Shown here: piece by piece, positions 35,602 through 44,101 of the stretch
Position numbering within the stretch: position 1 is the stretch's first letter
Layout: each line of letters starts with the position of its first letter
From: Aquincola tertiaricarbonis
GTDB taxonomy: Bacteria > Pseudomonadota > Gammaproteobacteria > Burkholderiales > Burkholderiaceae_C
Direction: 5' to 3'
Length of the DNA stretch: 64,000 nucleotides
Assembly (NCBI RefSeq): GCF_000969605.1
Contig: NZ_JZUE01000002.1
Span: 124,001-188,000, forward strand
Translations under genes and position numbers: made by a program
The notes under the pieces: model-generated
The model's database searches: none
Seen by the model: only the letters and a program-made list of their open reading frames with translations
What the model was told of the DNA's origin: nothing

Positions 35602-36603
35602 ATGCCCGACCTTGCCGCACTGCGCCGCCGCCACTTCCATGCCCTGGCCCTGGCCGCGCTTGCCTGGCCCGCCGCCCGCGCGGCGCCGCCGGTGATGCCC
35701 TTCCCCAGCCGGCCGATCACCATCGTCGTGATGTTCCCGCCCGGCGGCGTCGCGGACCTGGTGGCCCGACTGGCCGCCGCCGAACTGGCAAGCCTGTGGG
35801 GCCAGCCGGTGACGGTGGACAACCGCGCGGGTGCCAACGGCCAGATCGCCGCCGAACTGGTGGCCCGGTCGGTGCCCGACGGCCACACGCTGATGCTGGC
35901 GTCGGACGCGGCGATGTCCATCAATCCGCTGGTGTACGCGCGGCTGCGCTACGACCCCAAGCAGGACTTCGTGCCGGTGTGCCAGATGGTGACGGCCGCG
36001 GTCTACCTCTTCGTGCATCCCGGCGTTCCGGCCACCAGCCTGCCGGAACTGGTGGCATGGCTGAAGGCCCATCCGGGCCGGGCCGCCTACGGCTCCTACG
36101 GCCTGGGCAGCAGCCCGCACCTGCTGACCGAGACCTTCAAGCAGATGACCGGCACCGACCTGCTGCATGTGCCCTACAAGGGCACGGCCGATGCGATGCC
36201 CGCGCTGCTCAACGGCGAGATCCAGGTGCTGATGTCGCTGCAGGGTCCCACGCTGCCGCTGGTGCAGGCCGGCCGGTTGAAGGTGCTGGCGGCCTTCTCC
36301 GCGCAGCGCCAGCCCGCCATGCCGGACGTGCCCACCGCCGCCGAGCAGGGCGTGCCGTTGGAAGGCGGTGGCTGGTTCGGCATCGTGGCGCCGCGCGCCA
36401 CGCCGCCCGCCGTGGTGGAGCGCCTGTCGCACGCCTTGAGCGGGCTCGCCCGCTCGCCCGGCTTCCATGGCCGCGTGGTGCTGCCGTTCGGCGTGGAGGC
36501 GGTCGGCAGGCCAGCGGCCGCGTTCGCCGAGCAGCTCGCCCACGACGAGCAGCGCTACGCCAGGATGGTCAAGGCCGCCAATGTCCGGCTCGACGCGTTG
36601 TAG
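35602..36603 (+). CDS. Bug-family tripartite tricarboxylate transporter substrate-binding protein
   Basis: 333 residues. The N-terminus is a signal peptide (LRRRHFHALALAALAWPAARA, about residues 8-28) with twin Arg before the hydrophobic core. The mature part carries the family features: FPSRPITIVVMFPPGGVADL, DNRAGANGQIAAELVAR and LLHVPYKGTADAMPALL. Bug proteins are periplasmic receptors for carboxylates, very numerous in Burkholderiales, and often lack adjacent transport genes, as here. The ligand is unknown. It is divergent from the catalase fusion, and a TGTCATC-type repeat lies 87 bp upstream. Confidence 0.92.
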   Translation: MPDLAALRRRHFHALALAALAWPAARAAPPVMPFPSRPITIVVMFPPGGVADLVARLAAAELASLWGQPVTVDNRAGANGQIAAELVARSVPDGHTLMLASDAAMSINPLVYARLRYDPKQDFVPVCQMVTAAVYLFVHPGVPATSLPELVAWLKAHPGRAAYGSYGLGSSPHLLTETFKQMTGTDLLHVPYKGTADAMPALLNGEIQVLMSLQGPTLPLVQAGRLKVLAAFSAQRQPAMPDVPTAAEQGVPLEGGGWFGIVAPRATPPAVVERLSHALSGLARSPGFHGRVVLPFGVEAVGRPAAAFAEQLAHDEQRYARMVKAANVRLDAL

Positions 36604-36624
36604 CCGCCTGCCGGCCGGGCCGGG

Positions 36625-36645
36625 CTGCACCAAAGCGATAGCCGC
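36625..36645 (+). promoter_or_regulatory. CCAAGG-type dyad, candidate operator (CCAAAG variant)
   Basis: CTGCACCAAAGCGATAGCCG, one mismatch in the core. The core lies 93 bp upstream of the protoglobin start at 36726, in the same orientation. The spacing matches the other four sites (86-97 bp). Confidence 0.5.
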
Positions 36646-36725
36646 CGGTGTGACCACCGGAGCATGCACGGCCCGGGGGGTGCTGCCTAAGCTGTGGGCA
36701 CCTGACCAACCCAAGGACCTGCGCC

Positions 36726-37319
36726 ATGAGCAAGACCGTGATCCCCGGCTACACCTACGGCAGCAGCGCCGTCGCGCGATCGCCGATCAGCGACGAGGAA
36801 TTCGGCCTGCTCAAGCAGAGCGTGCTGCTCGGCCCGGACGACCTGGAGCACCTGCGGCGGGCCGGCGAGGTGCTGGCCGACCAGGTGGAAGACGTGCTGG
36901 ACGTCTGGTACGGCTTTGTCGGTGCCCATCCGCACCTGGTGCGCTACTTCAGCGGTGCCGACGGGCAGCCCGATGCCGCCTACCTGGCCGCCGTGCGGCG
37001 CCGCTTCGGACAATGGATACGCGATACCTGCGCCGCCAGCTACGACCGCGCCTGGCTGGACTACCAGCACGAGATCGGACTGCGCCACACCAGCGCCGGG
37101 AAGAACCGGACCGACGGCGTCTGTTCGGCAGCGCAGTCGGTGCACCTGCGCTACATCATCGCCTTCATCGTGCCGATCACCGCCACGGTCAAGCCCTTCC
37201 TGGCCCGCAAGGGCCATGCGGCCGACGAGGTGGAGGCGATGCACGCGGCCTGGTTCAAGTCGGTGACGCTGCAGGTCACCTTGTGGAGCGCGCCCTTCGT
37301 CGCGCCTTCCGCCTTCTGA
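36726..37319 (+). CDS. protoglobin-domain heme protein
   Basis: 197 residues, a single protoglobin/globin-coupled-sensor-type globin without an output domain ([35 protein letters not shown]). A proximal His candidate is in the segment [18 protein letters not shown]. Such heme proteins bind O2, NO or CO, or react with peroxide or peroxynitrite. AAGGA precedes the ATG. The chloroperoxidase-like gene starts 11 bp downstream, so the two are likely an operon. A CCAAGG-type dyad lies upstream. Confidence 0.9.
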   Translation: MSKTVIPGYTYGSSAVARSPISDEEFGLLKQSVLLGPDDLEHLRRAGEVLADQVEDVLDVWYGFVGAHPHLVRYFSGADGQPDAAYLAAVRRRFGQWIRDTCAASYDRAWLDYQHEIGLRHTSAGKNRTDGVCSAAQSVHLRYIIAFIVPITATVKPFLARKGHAADEVEAMHAAWFKSVTLQVTLWSAPFVAPSAF

Positions 37320-37329
37320 CGCGGCAGCC

Positions 37330-38319
37330 ATGGACCGCGCCAACGATGCCCTGCGGCTGCGCAGACGCGACCTGCTTGCCGGCACCACCGCGCTGGTGGC
37401 GGCCGGCTCCTTCCCGCTGGTCACCGCCTTCACCGCCACCTCCTCCCTCGCGGCCCTCCCGGCCACCCACCCCCCTGAAAGGAAGACAGCCATGTACATC
37501 ACCACCCCCGACGGCACCCAGATCTACTACAAGGACTGGGGTCCGAAGGACGGCAAGGTCGTCACGTTCAGCCACGGCTGGCCGCTGAGCGCCGACGCAT
37601 GGGACGCGCAGATGTTCCACCTGGCCTCGCACGGCTTCCGGTGCATCGCCCACGACCGGCGCGGGCACGGCCGCTCCAGCCAGCCGTGGCACGGCAACGA
37701 GATGGACACCTATGCCGACGACCTGCAGGCGCTGCTGACCAAGCTGGAGATCACCGGCGCCATGATGGTCGGCCACTCCACCGGCGGTGGCGAAGTGGCA
37801 CGCTACATCGGCCGCCACGGCAGCCAGCGCGTCAGCAAGGCGGTGCTGATGGGCGCGGTGCCGCCCATCATGGTGAAGTCGCCGAACAATCCCCAAGGCT
37901 TGCCGATGGAGGTGTTCGACGGCTTCCGCCAGGCCTACCTGGCCGACCGCGCCCAGTTCTTCCTGGACGTGGCCAGCGGCCCCTTCTTCAACTTCAACCG
38001 GCCCGGCGCCAAGGTGTCGCAGGGGCTGATCCAGTCCTGGTACATGCAGGGCATGATGTCCGGCCACAAGAACGCCTATGACTGCATCAAGGCCTTCAGC
38101 GAGACCGACTTCACCGAGGACTTGAAGAAGTTCGACATCCCCACGCTGATCATCCACGGCGATGACGACCAGATCGTGCCCATCGGCGGTGCCGCGCTGC
38201 TGTCGGCCAAGCTGGTCAAGGGCGCGGAGCTGAAGATCTACAAGGGCGGCAGCCACAGCCTGGGCGACACCGCCAAGGACCAGTTGAACGCCGACCTGCT
38301 GGCCTTCGCCCGGGCCTGA
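37330..38319 (+). CDS. alpha/beta hydrolase, non-heme chloroperoxidase-like, possible Tat signal
   Basis: 329 residues from the first ATG. The first ~40 residues look like a Tat signal ([20 protein letters not shown], then Ala-rich). The enzyme body starts at the second in-frame ATG (37492, [17 protein letters not shown]), which has its own GAAAGGAAG ribosome site, so a cytoplasmic form of 275 residues may be the main product. The catalytic triad is visible: Ser in GHSTGG, Asp in HGDDDQIVP and His in GGSHSLGDT. Family members hydrolyse esters and can perhydrolyse or halogenate. It lies 11 bp after the protoglobin gene. Confidence 0.9.
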   Translation: MDRANDALRLRRRDLLAGTTALVAAGSFPLVTAFTATSSLAALPATHPPERKTAMYITTPDGTQIYYKDWGPKDGKVVTFSHGWPLSADAWDAQMFHLASHGFRCIAHDRRGHGRSSQPWHGNEMDTYADDLQALLTKLEITGAMMVGHSTGGGEVARYIGRHGSQRVSKAVLMGAVPPIMVKSPNNPQGLPMEVFDGFRQAYLADRAQFFLDVASGPFFNFNRPGAKVSQGLIQSWYMQGMMSGHKNAYDCIKAFSETDFTEDLKKFDIPTLIIHGDDDQIVPIGGAALLSAKLVKGAELKIYKGGSHSLGDTAKDQLNADLLAFARA

Positions 38320-38320
38320 T

Positions 38321-38367
38321 GCGGGGCCGGGTCATGCGGCGGCCCGAGGCCGCCCGCATGGCCCCGC
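38321..38367. terminator. extended hairpin between convergent genes
   Basis: Inner arms CATGCGGCGGCC (38333-38344) and GGCCGCCCGCATG (38348-38360) pair with one bulge around a 3-nt loop. Outer arms GCGGGGCC (38321-38328) and GGCCCCGC (38360-38367) also pair. It begins directly after the hydrolase stop and ends 4 bp before the convergent PEP-CTERM stop. A bidirectional terminator is likely. Confidence 0.6.
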
Positions 38368-38370
38368 CCT

Positions 38371-38997
38371 TCAGCGGCGTGTCGAGGCCCGGCGGCGCCA
38401 GGCCAGCAGCCCGCTGGCGCCGGCCAGCCACAGCGCCCAGGTGCCGGGCTCGGGCACCGCGCTCACGCTGAACTGGCCGATCGACAGCGTGGACACGCCG
38501 TCCACCGCGTTCACGTCCAGCACGCCGAAGGCCAGCGCATGGCTGCCCGGCTGCAGCAGCAGGCTGAAGCGGCCGGAGACCGGCGTGGCCTGCGCCTGCC
38601 CCAGCGGTGCGATCAGCTGGCCGCCCAGCGCGACGAAGCCCCGGTCGCGGTAGTCGGCGTCGAAGCCGGTGGTCGTCAGCGTCCAGTCGAAGCTGACCTG
38701 CAGCGGCTGGCCATGGTCGAAGCGCAGGAACAGGCCGGAGCCTTCGAAGCTGTCGGCTGGCAAGGCACCGGGCGCCAGTTGCAGCGCGGGCTCCAGCTCG
38801 TAGAACTGCAGCGCGCTGCCGCTGCCCAGCGGCGTCTCGCCGGACTCGACCGCGGCGGTGGTCAGGCGCACGGCCGTGGCCGAATCGACGACCACGTCGC
38901 CGGCAGTGTTCCAGGTGCCCAGGTCGGCGGGCGCGGCGCTGGCCAGGCCGGCGGTGGCCAGGCCGAGGAGGAAGGCGATGGGTCGAAGCAGCTGCAT
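38371..38997 (-). CDS. PEP-CTERM sorting-domain exported protein
   Basis: 208 residues. There is an N-terminal signal peptide (LLRPIAFLLGLATAGLASAA), a beta-rich body and a C-terminal PEP-CTERM tail: VPEPGTWALWLAG, a hydrophobic helix and a basic cluster RRR. Such proteins are exported and processed by an exosortase, usually in exopolysaccharide-making biofilm bacteria; no exosortase gene lies in this window. The body has no other recognised domain. It lies 38 bp downstream of the nuclease gene on the same strand and may be read with it. Confidence 0.88.
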   Translation of the reverse strand: MQLLRPIAFLLGLATAGLASAAPADLGTWNTAGDVVVDSATAVRLTTAAVESGETPLGSGSALQFYELEPALQLAPGALPADSFEGSGLFLRFDHGQPLQVSFDWTLTTTGFDADYRDRGFVALGGQLIAPLGQAQATPVSGRFSLLLQPGSHALAFGVLDVNAVDGVSTLSIGQFSVSAVPEPGTWALWLAGASGLLAWRRRASTRR

Positions 38998-39035
38998 GGT
39001 GATGGGCTCGGTGCGATGAGGAAGGCGCGGCGGGA

Positions 39036-41906
39036 TCACTGCACGCCCAGGTCGCGCGACAGCGACACGGTCGTCGGGCTGACGCCGCGCAGCGTGGCCA
39101 GGGTGCGGGGCGCGATCGGGCCGGCGCTGCCGTCGACGTCGATCTGCAGCAGCGTGTCGCTGCCCGAGGCCACCAGCCGCACCACGCCGGCGCTGCCGCC
39201 GCGTGCCGGGTCGATGCCGATCGACGCCAGCAGCGCGGCCAGGTCGATGCGGTCCTTGCCGGGCACGAAGTCGGTGACGGTATCGCCCGCATCGCGCATC
39301 GACTGGTAGGCGAACACGTTGCGGCCGGCGCCGCCGGTCAGCACGTCGGGGCCCGCGCCGCCCACCAGGCGGTCGTCGCCGGGCGTGCCCACCAGCGTGT
39401 CGCGGCCGGTGCCGCCCGTCACGGTCTTCGTCAGGTCGATGCCCACCAGCACCGGGTCGTGGTCCGACGAACGGTACGGCGTGGGCGCATAGGGGTCGGC
39501 GGGGCACAGCGCGCCGTTGCAGATGGCGGGCGCCTTGAACTCCTGGTTGTAGTCGGCCAGCGCCGTCTCGTCGGCATTGATGTGCCAGTGGGTCACGCCG
39601 GTGATGCGGCCCGACAGGTTGCCACCGGTGATCGCATGGTCCAGCCGGCCGGCCGCGCCGTCGAACACGTAGGAGTAGCCGAAGGACTCGAAGCGGCCGC
39701 TCTGGTCGACGAAGCCGCTGGCCGTCAGCGCATGGATCGGGTCCTCCTGCGCATAGGCGTTGAAGTCGCCGATCAGCAGCACGTCGCTGGCGCCGGCCGC
39801 AGCCTGCTGCTGGGCCACGAAGCTGCGCAGCCGCTGGGCCTGCTGCAGCCGCTGCGCATTCCAGCAGCCCTGGCCGTCGCCGGCATCGGTGTTGCCGGCC
39901 GCGTCGGCATCGCCCGCCGACGGGCAGCTGCCCTTGGACTTGAAGTGGTTGACGAAGACGGTGAAGCGCTCGCCGTTGGCCGCGGCGAAGGTCTGCGCCA
40001 GCGTGGGGCGGTTGTTCACCGGGTCGGCATCGCTCACCGGCGCAGCCACCGGCGACAGCCGTGCCGGCCGGTACAGCAGCGCGACCCGGATGGCGTCGGT
40101 GCCGGTGCTGGCCGCCGGCAGCGCGGCCACCGCATAGCTGCCGGCACCCACGCGGGCATTCAGCGCATCGGCCAGGTTCTGTGCGGCCACGTTGCCGTTG
40201 TTCTGGATCTCCATCAGGCCGAACACGTCGGCCGGGATGGCCGCCATCGCCGCGACGATCTTGGCCTGCTGGCGCTGGAACTCGGCCAGGCTGTTGGCAC
40301 CGCGGCAGTTGGCCGCGCTGACGCTCGTGCCCAGGCTGCAGCCCTGGCCGCTGCGACCGTCGGCGGTGCGGCCGTCGGTGAAGGTGGTGAAGTAGTTCAG
40401 CACGTTGAAGCTGGCCACCGTCACGTTGCCGCCCACCGTGGCCGGCGCGGCACTGCGCGGATTGGCGGTGCTGAACACCGGCGCCACCGTCGGATGGATC
40501 TTGTAGTCGCCCGCATCGGCATTGCTGCTGGTGGCCAGGCCGTAGTCGATCACGCCGGTGATGCTGCCCGCCAGGTCGCCGGCCCGCGGCAACGTGTCGG
40601 CACCCAGGTACGGCGTGGGATTGGGGTTCTGCAGGCTGCTGCCGTCGTCCAGCACGATGCGGCGGCGGCTGTTCAGGTCGGCCAGGGCCTGGGCCTGCGG
40701 ACCCGGGCGGTAGCGGTTGGTGGGCGTCTCCAGCCGGCCGCCCACCGCCAGCGTGAGCTGCCCGTAGCGGCCCTGGAAGAAGTTCTGCGCGATGGTGAAG
40801 GGGCCGGTCAGCGTCACCAGCATGCCTTCATGGCGCTCCAGCTCGTCGTCCACGGCCTCGGGCAGCGTCACCACCACCGGCGCGATGCTGTAGCCGCTGC
40901 CGCGCTGCACGACGCCGGTGACGTTGGACAGCTGCGTCACCGGGCGGGCGGCGGTCACCGCGTTGCCGGCCGCGCCGGTGTTGAACTCGGTCACCGTGCC
41001 GGTGACCTCCACCAGGTTGCCCACGGCCACCGCCGGGTAGGCGGTGCTGCCGGTGAACACGAAGAGGCCGTCGGAGGTGGCCGGGTCGTTGTCGCCGACC
41101 GCGTCCTGCACGAAGAAGCCGTTGCTGTTGCGCCGAGTCACCACGCCGGTGGTGACCACCGTCTTGCCGGCCAGCGGGCTGGTGGTGCCGGCCCCCTGGA
41201 TGGTGTAGATCGCCGCGGCCATCGGCGGCGGGGTGGTGCCACCGTCGCCGCCGCCGCTGCCGTCGCACAGCCGGGCCGGCGTGCCGGCGTTGCGCGGCGC
41301 CGGGGCGGCCACGCTGAAGTCGGCGCTGTTGTCGTTGCTGTCGTCGCAGCCGCCGTTGCGGCGCAGCGCCGCCGTGGTGGCCGACAGGCCGCCGGCCGGC
41401 GTGCCTTCGGTGGCATTGGCGCTGCCGTAGCTGACGATGTCCACCAGCGTGCCGCCGCTGGGCGCGGTACCGGTCAGCGGCACGGCCGCGCGGCTCAGCG
41501 CCACCTTGCCGCTGCTGGCCGACATCGCGATCGGCGTGGCCGGCGTCACGTCGGCCACCACCTCCACCGTGCCGCCGCCCTGCGCCGCCTGCCTGATGAG
41601 CAGGTAGCGGCCCGGCGCCAGCACGGTGCCGGCCGGCAGCGGGCTGACCTGCCAGCTGCTGCCGGCGGCGGACGCGTACTGCACCGACCAGCCACCGAGC
41701 ATCTCGTCGGTGCTGCCGTTGTTGTGCAGCTCGATGAAGTCGTTCTTCAGCTGCGCGCCGCTGTTGCCGCCGCCGCCGTACACCTGGCTGATGACCACCG
41801 CCGCCGAGGCCGGGAACACCGCCGCCAGCGCGGCGCACAGCAGGCTGGCGCGCATCAGCGCGGCGTGGGGGCGGAGTGCAGGACGAAGTGGGCGCATGCG
41901 AGGCAT
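39036..41906 (-). CDS. ExeM/NucH-family secreted endonuclease with RTX-type tail
   Basis: 956 residues. Signal peptide (about 15-36), lamin-tail domain (AAVVISQVYGGGGNSGAQLK; FIELHNNGSTDEMLGGWSVQ), an OB-like region, then an endonuclease/exonuclease/phosphatase domain (starting TVASFNVLNYF near 490; NNRPTLAQTF, FVNHFKSKG, LLIGDFNAY, YRSSDHDPVLVGI). The C-terminus has RTX-type calcium repeats (GTGRDTLVG, GDDRLVGGAGPDVLTGGAGR, near 830-850). The family degrades extracellular DNA. Divergent Pho-box-like repeats separate it from the PlcP-like gene, suggesting phosphate scavenging from DNA. Four in-frame Met codons near the start leave its exact position open. Confidence 0.92.
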   Translation of the reverse strand: MPRMRPLRPALRPHAALMRASLLCAALAAVFPASAAVVISQVYGGGGNSGAQLKNDFIELHNNGSTDEMLGGWSVQYASAAGSSWQVSPLPAGTVLAPGRYLLIRQAAQGGGTVEVVADVTPATPIAMSASSGKVALSRAAVPLTGTAPSGGTLVDIVSYGSANATEGTPAGGLSATTAALRRNGGCDDSNDNSADFSVAAPAPRNAGTPARLCDGSGGGDGGTTPPPMAAAIYTIQGAGTTSPLAGKTVVTTGVVTRRNSNGFFVQDAVGDNDPATSDGLFVFTGSTAYPAVAVGNLVEVTGTVTEFNTGAAGNAVTAARPVTQLSNVTGVVQRGSGYSIAPVVVTLPEAVDDELERHEGMLVTLTGPFTIAQNFFQGRYGQLTLAVGGRLETPTNRYRPGPQAQALADLNSRRRIVLDDGSSLQNPNPTPYLGADTLPRAGDLAGSITGVIDYGLATSSNADAGDYKIHPTVAPVFSTANPRSAAPATVGGNVTVASFNVLNYFTTFTDGRTADGRSGQGCSLGTSVSAANCRGANSLAEFQRQQAKIVAAMAAIPADVFGLMEIQNNGNVAAQNLADALNARVGAGSYAVAALPAASTGTDAIRVALLYRPARLSPVAAPVSDADPVNNRPTLAQTFAAANGERFTVFVNHFKSKGSCPSAGDADAAGNTDAGDGQGCWNAQRLQQAQRLRSFVAQQQAAAGASDVLLIGDFNAYAQEDPIHALTASGFVDQSGRFESFGYSYVFDGAAGRLDHAITGGNLSGRITGVTHWHINADETALADYNQEFKAPAICNGALCPADPYAPTPYRSSDHDPVLVGIDLTKTVTGGTGRDTLVGTPGDDRLVGGAGPDVLTGGAGRNVFAYQSMRDAGDTVTDFVPGKDRIDLAALLASIGIDPARGGSAGVVRLVASGSDTLLQIDVDGSAGPIAPRTLATLRGVSPTTVSLSRDLGVQ

Positions 41907-41942
41907 CCGGAAATGGGCTGGCCGGCACCTTAAGCAGCCTGG

Positions 41943-42005
41943 ATGACGGTGGCGTGAATGCGCGGCCGGGCACCGGTGGGCACCGGACGTTCACGCCACC
42001 GTCAT
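41943..42005. promoter_or_regulatory. 16-bp perfect inverted repeat holding two divergent Pho-box-like sites
   Basis: Arms ATGACGGTGGCGTGAA (41943-41958) and TTCACGCCACCGTCAT (41990-42005) are perfect complements around a 31-bp spacer. Each arm read outward contains two PhoB-like 7-mers spaced 4 bp apart: CGTTCAC-GCCA-CCGTCAT towards the PlcP-like gene (11 of 14 matches to CTGTCAT-N4-CTGTCAY), and CATTCAC-GCCA-CCGTCAT towards the nuclease (11 of 14). This suggests shared phosphate control of both genes. Confidence 0.5.
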
Positions 42006-42903
42006 GTGGCGGCCCCAGCATCGCCGCATGCGACATGATCCTGACGCCGGCGCCGAGCCCCTCGACCCGCCCGTGATGCAGCTGCGCACGGTGTGGATCT
42101 CGGACCTGCACCTGGGCACGCCGGGCTGCCAGGCGGCGGCGCTGCTGGACTTCCTGCGCGACGTGGAATGCGAGACGCTGTACCTCGTCGGCGACATCAT
42201 CGACGGCTGGCAGCTGCGGCGCAGCTGGTACTGGCCGCAGTCGCACAACGACGTGGTGCAGAAGATCCTGCGCAAGGCCCGCAAGGGCACGCGCGTGGTG
42301 TTCGTGCCGGGCAACCATGACGAATTCGCGCGGCGCTACCTGTCGGTGAACTTCGGCGGCGTGGAGGTGCTGGAGGACTGCATGCACCGCACGGCCGATG
42401 GCCGCACGCTGTGGATCACCCACGGCGACCTGTTCGACGGCGTGGTGCAGTGCGCCCGCTGGCTGGCCCTGGTGGGCGACGTGGCCTACGAGTTCACGCT
42501 GAAGGTCAACCGCTGGTTCAACAGCGCGCGGGCCCGGCTGGGGCTGCCCTACTGGAGCCTGTCGCGCTACCTCAAGCTCAAGGTCAAGCGGGCGGTGAGC
42601 TATGTCGGCGACTTCGAATCCGCCGTGGCCCGCGAAGCGCAGCGCCGCGGTGCCGACGGCGTCGTCTGCGGCCACATCCACCATGCCGAGATGCGCATGA
42701 TCGACGGGGTGCTCTACTGCAACGACGGCGACTGGGTGGAGAGCCTGACCGCCCTGGTGGAGCACGCCGACGGCCGCCTGGAGATCCTGGACCGCAGCCG
42801 CACGGCGCGGGTGCCGCAGACGGCGGGCAAGCGCAGCCTGCGCAAGGGGCGCAAGGCGGAGGAAGCGGCGCCGGAGCCGGTGCCGGTGGACGGCGTGGCC
42901 TGA
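42004..42903 (+). CDS. metallophosphoesterase, PlcP/LpxH-like (UDP-2,3-diacylglucosamine diphosphatase family)
   Basis: 299 residues from the most upstream ATG; ATGs at 42028 and 42076 are alternatives, and the first ATG lies inside the upstream repeat, which favours a later start. The calcineurin-like metal motifs are clear: WISDLHLG, GDIIDGW, PGNHDEF, THGDLFDG and CGHIHHAE. The annotated family name is the LpxH-like lipid A hydrolase. However, this subtype also includes PlcP, the phospholipase C that removes phospholipid head groups under phosphate starvation. The neighbouring lipid glycosyltransferases and Pho-like sites favour the PlcP role; this is inference. Confidence 0.88.
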   Translation: MWRPQHRRMRHDPDAGAEPLDPPVMQLRTVWISDLHLGTPGCQAAALLDFLRDVECETLYLVGDIIDGWQLRRSWYWPQSHNDVVQKILRKARKGTRVVFVPGNHDEFARRYLSVNFGGVEVLEDCMHRTADGRTLWITHGDLFDGVVQCARWLALVGDVAYEFTLKVNRWFNSARARLGLPYWSLSRYLKLKVKRAVSYVGDFESAVAREAQRRGADGVVCGHIHHAEMRMIDGVLYCNDGDWVESLTALVEHADGRLEILDRSRTARVPQTAGKRSLRKGRKAEEAAPEPVPVDGVA

Positions 42904-42931
42904 GCGCGTCGCCAACGGCCCGGCGCACGGC

Positions 42932-44101
42932 TCAACCCGGCTGCCGGCTTCCCTGCGCCGTGCGCGCCACGGCCGCCTCGCCGGCCGCCAGCTCCTGCGC
43001 GATGATTTCCAGCACCTCCCACACCGCCTCGTTGCGCCGCGCCCTCACCTGCGCCTGGTAGGCGGGCAGCTCGCCCAGCAGATGCGCCGTCGCGCCGCGC
43101 AGCGCGCGCACCGTGCGCACGGCCAGGCCCAGGCCGTGGTCGCGCACCCATTGCACGTTGTAGCGCTCCTGCGGCATCACGCCGGTGGGCGCCAGCGCGA
43201 TCACCGGCAGGCCGCGCTGCACGGCCTCGCTGAGGCTGCCGGGGCCAGGCTTGCCGATGAAGAAGTCGGCCAGGTCCATCAGCTGCGGGATGTCCTGGGT
43301 GAAGCCCAGCGCCGCATGCGGCGCTGGGCGGCGCAGGGCCTGCAGCTCGGCCCGCAGCGCCACGTTGTGGCCGCAGGCGAACAGCAGCGGCACCTCGTCC
43401 AGCCGACGGGCGATGGCCAGCATCTGCACCGAGCCATGGCCGCCGAACATCACCAGGCCCAGCGGCCGGTCCTCGGGCAGGCCCAGCTGGCGCCGATGCG
43501 CGGCCCGCTCGGCCGGCGCCATCGGCGGCGCATGGAAGGCCGGCCGCAGCACCATGCCCGAGGTGGCGTGCACCCGCTGCGGCGGCACGCCGGCCTGCAG
43601 CGCCTGCTGCACCGCGCGGCCGGTGCCGCAGACGAAGGTCTGCGCCTGCCGCGGCTCGATCCAGAAATGCGGCGGATGGTCGGCCAGGTCGGTCAGCACC
43701 GTGATGTAGCCCGCCTGCGGCGCCGCCTGCCGCAGGCCCTCGAACAGCGCGCGGTTGAAGTTGGGCACCAGCGAGACCACCAGGTCGGGTGCGCTGCGCT
43801 GCCAATGGCGCTGCAGCAGCCGCACCATCGGCGCATGGCCCAGGCGGATCATCATCTGCAGCAGCTTGAGTTCCTGGCCCAGGCCCAGCGTCCAGCCGCG
43901 GCGCAGGCGCAGGTTGTAGTAGTCCTCCGGCTCGAAGCCGGTGAGGCGCCGGAAGCTGGACTGCGCATCCAGCACGCGGGTGAGATTGACCAGCCGCACG
44001 CGCCAGGGCCGCTGCTGCAGCGCCGCCGCTTCCTGCAGCGCCTGCGCCGCGGCGCGGTGGCCGCCGCCGGCATCGAAGTACACGAGGTCGATGGTCTTCA
44101 T
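42932..44101 (-). CDS. MGDG-synthase-like glycosyltransferase (GT28 type)
   Basis: 389 residues. The N-terminus YFDAGGGHRAAAQAL is the diacylglycerol galactosyltransferase/MurG-like glycine-rich loop, followed by family segments VSLVPNFNRALFEGL and TVLTDLADHPPHFWI. The C-terminal nucleotide-sugar site has VMFGGHGSVQMLAIA and FIGKPGPGSLSEA. Family members put a sugar on diacylglycerol at the inner-membrane face. The ATG overlaps the stop of the phosphatidylserine decarboxylase gene (44098-44101), so the pair is one operon. With a PlcP-like lipase making diacylglycerol, it could form replacement glycolipids. Confidence 0.88.
   Translation of the reverse strand: MKTIDLVYFDAGGGHRAAAQALQEAAALQQRPWRVRLVNLTRVLDAQSSFRRLTGFEPEDYYNLRLRRGWTLGLGQELKLLQMMIRLGHAPMVRLLQRHWQRSAPDLVVSLVPNFNRALFEGLRQAAPQAGYITVLTDLADHPPHFWIEPRQAQTFVCGTGRAVQQALQAGVPPQRVHATSGMVLRPAFHAPPMAPAERAAHRRQLGLPEDRPLGLVMFGGHGSVQMLAIARRLDEVPLLFACGHNVALRAELQALRRPAPHAALGFTQDIPQLMDLADFFIGKPGPGSLSEAVQRGLPVIALAPTGVMPQERYNVQWVRDHGLGLAVRTVRALRGATAHLLGELPAYQAQVRARRNEAVWEVLEIIAQELAAGEAAVARTAQGSRQPG

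Noticed and set aside
37330-37491. The Tat-like leader as proof that the chloroperoxidase-like protein is exported
   Set aside because: The internal start at 37492 has a better ribosome site, so export was kept only as a possibility.
42004-42903. Calling this gene lpxH for lipid A synthesis
   Set aside because: The family fold fits, but the neighbours (two lipid glycosyltransferases, psd, a nuclease with Pho-like sites) fit a PlcP-type role better; no symbol was assigned.
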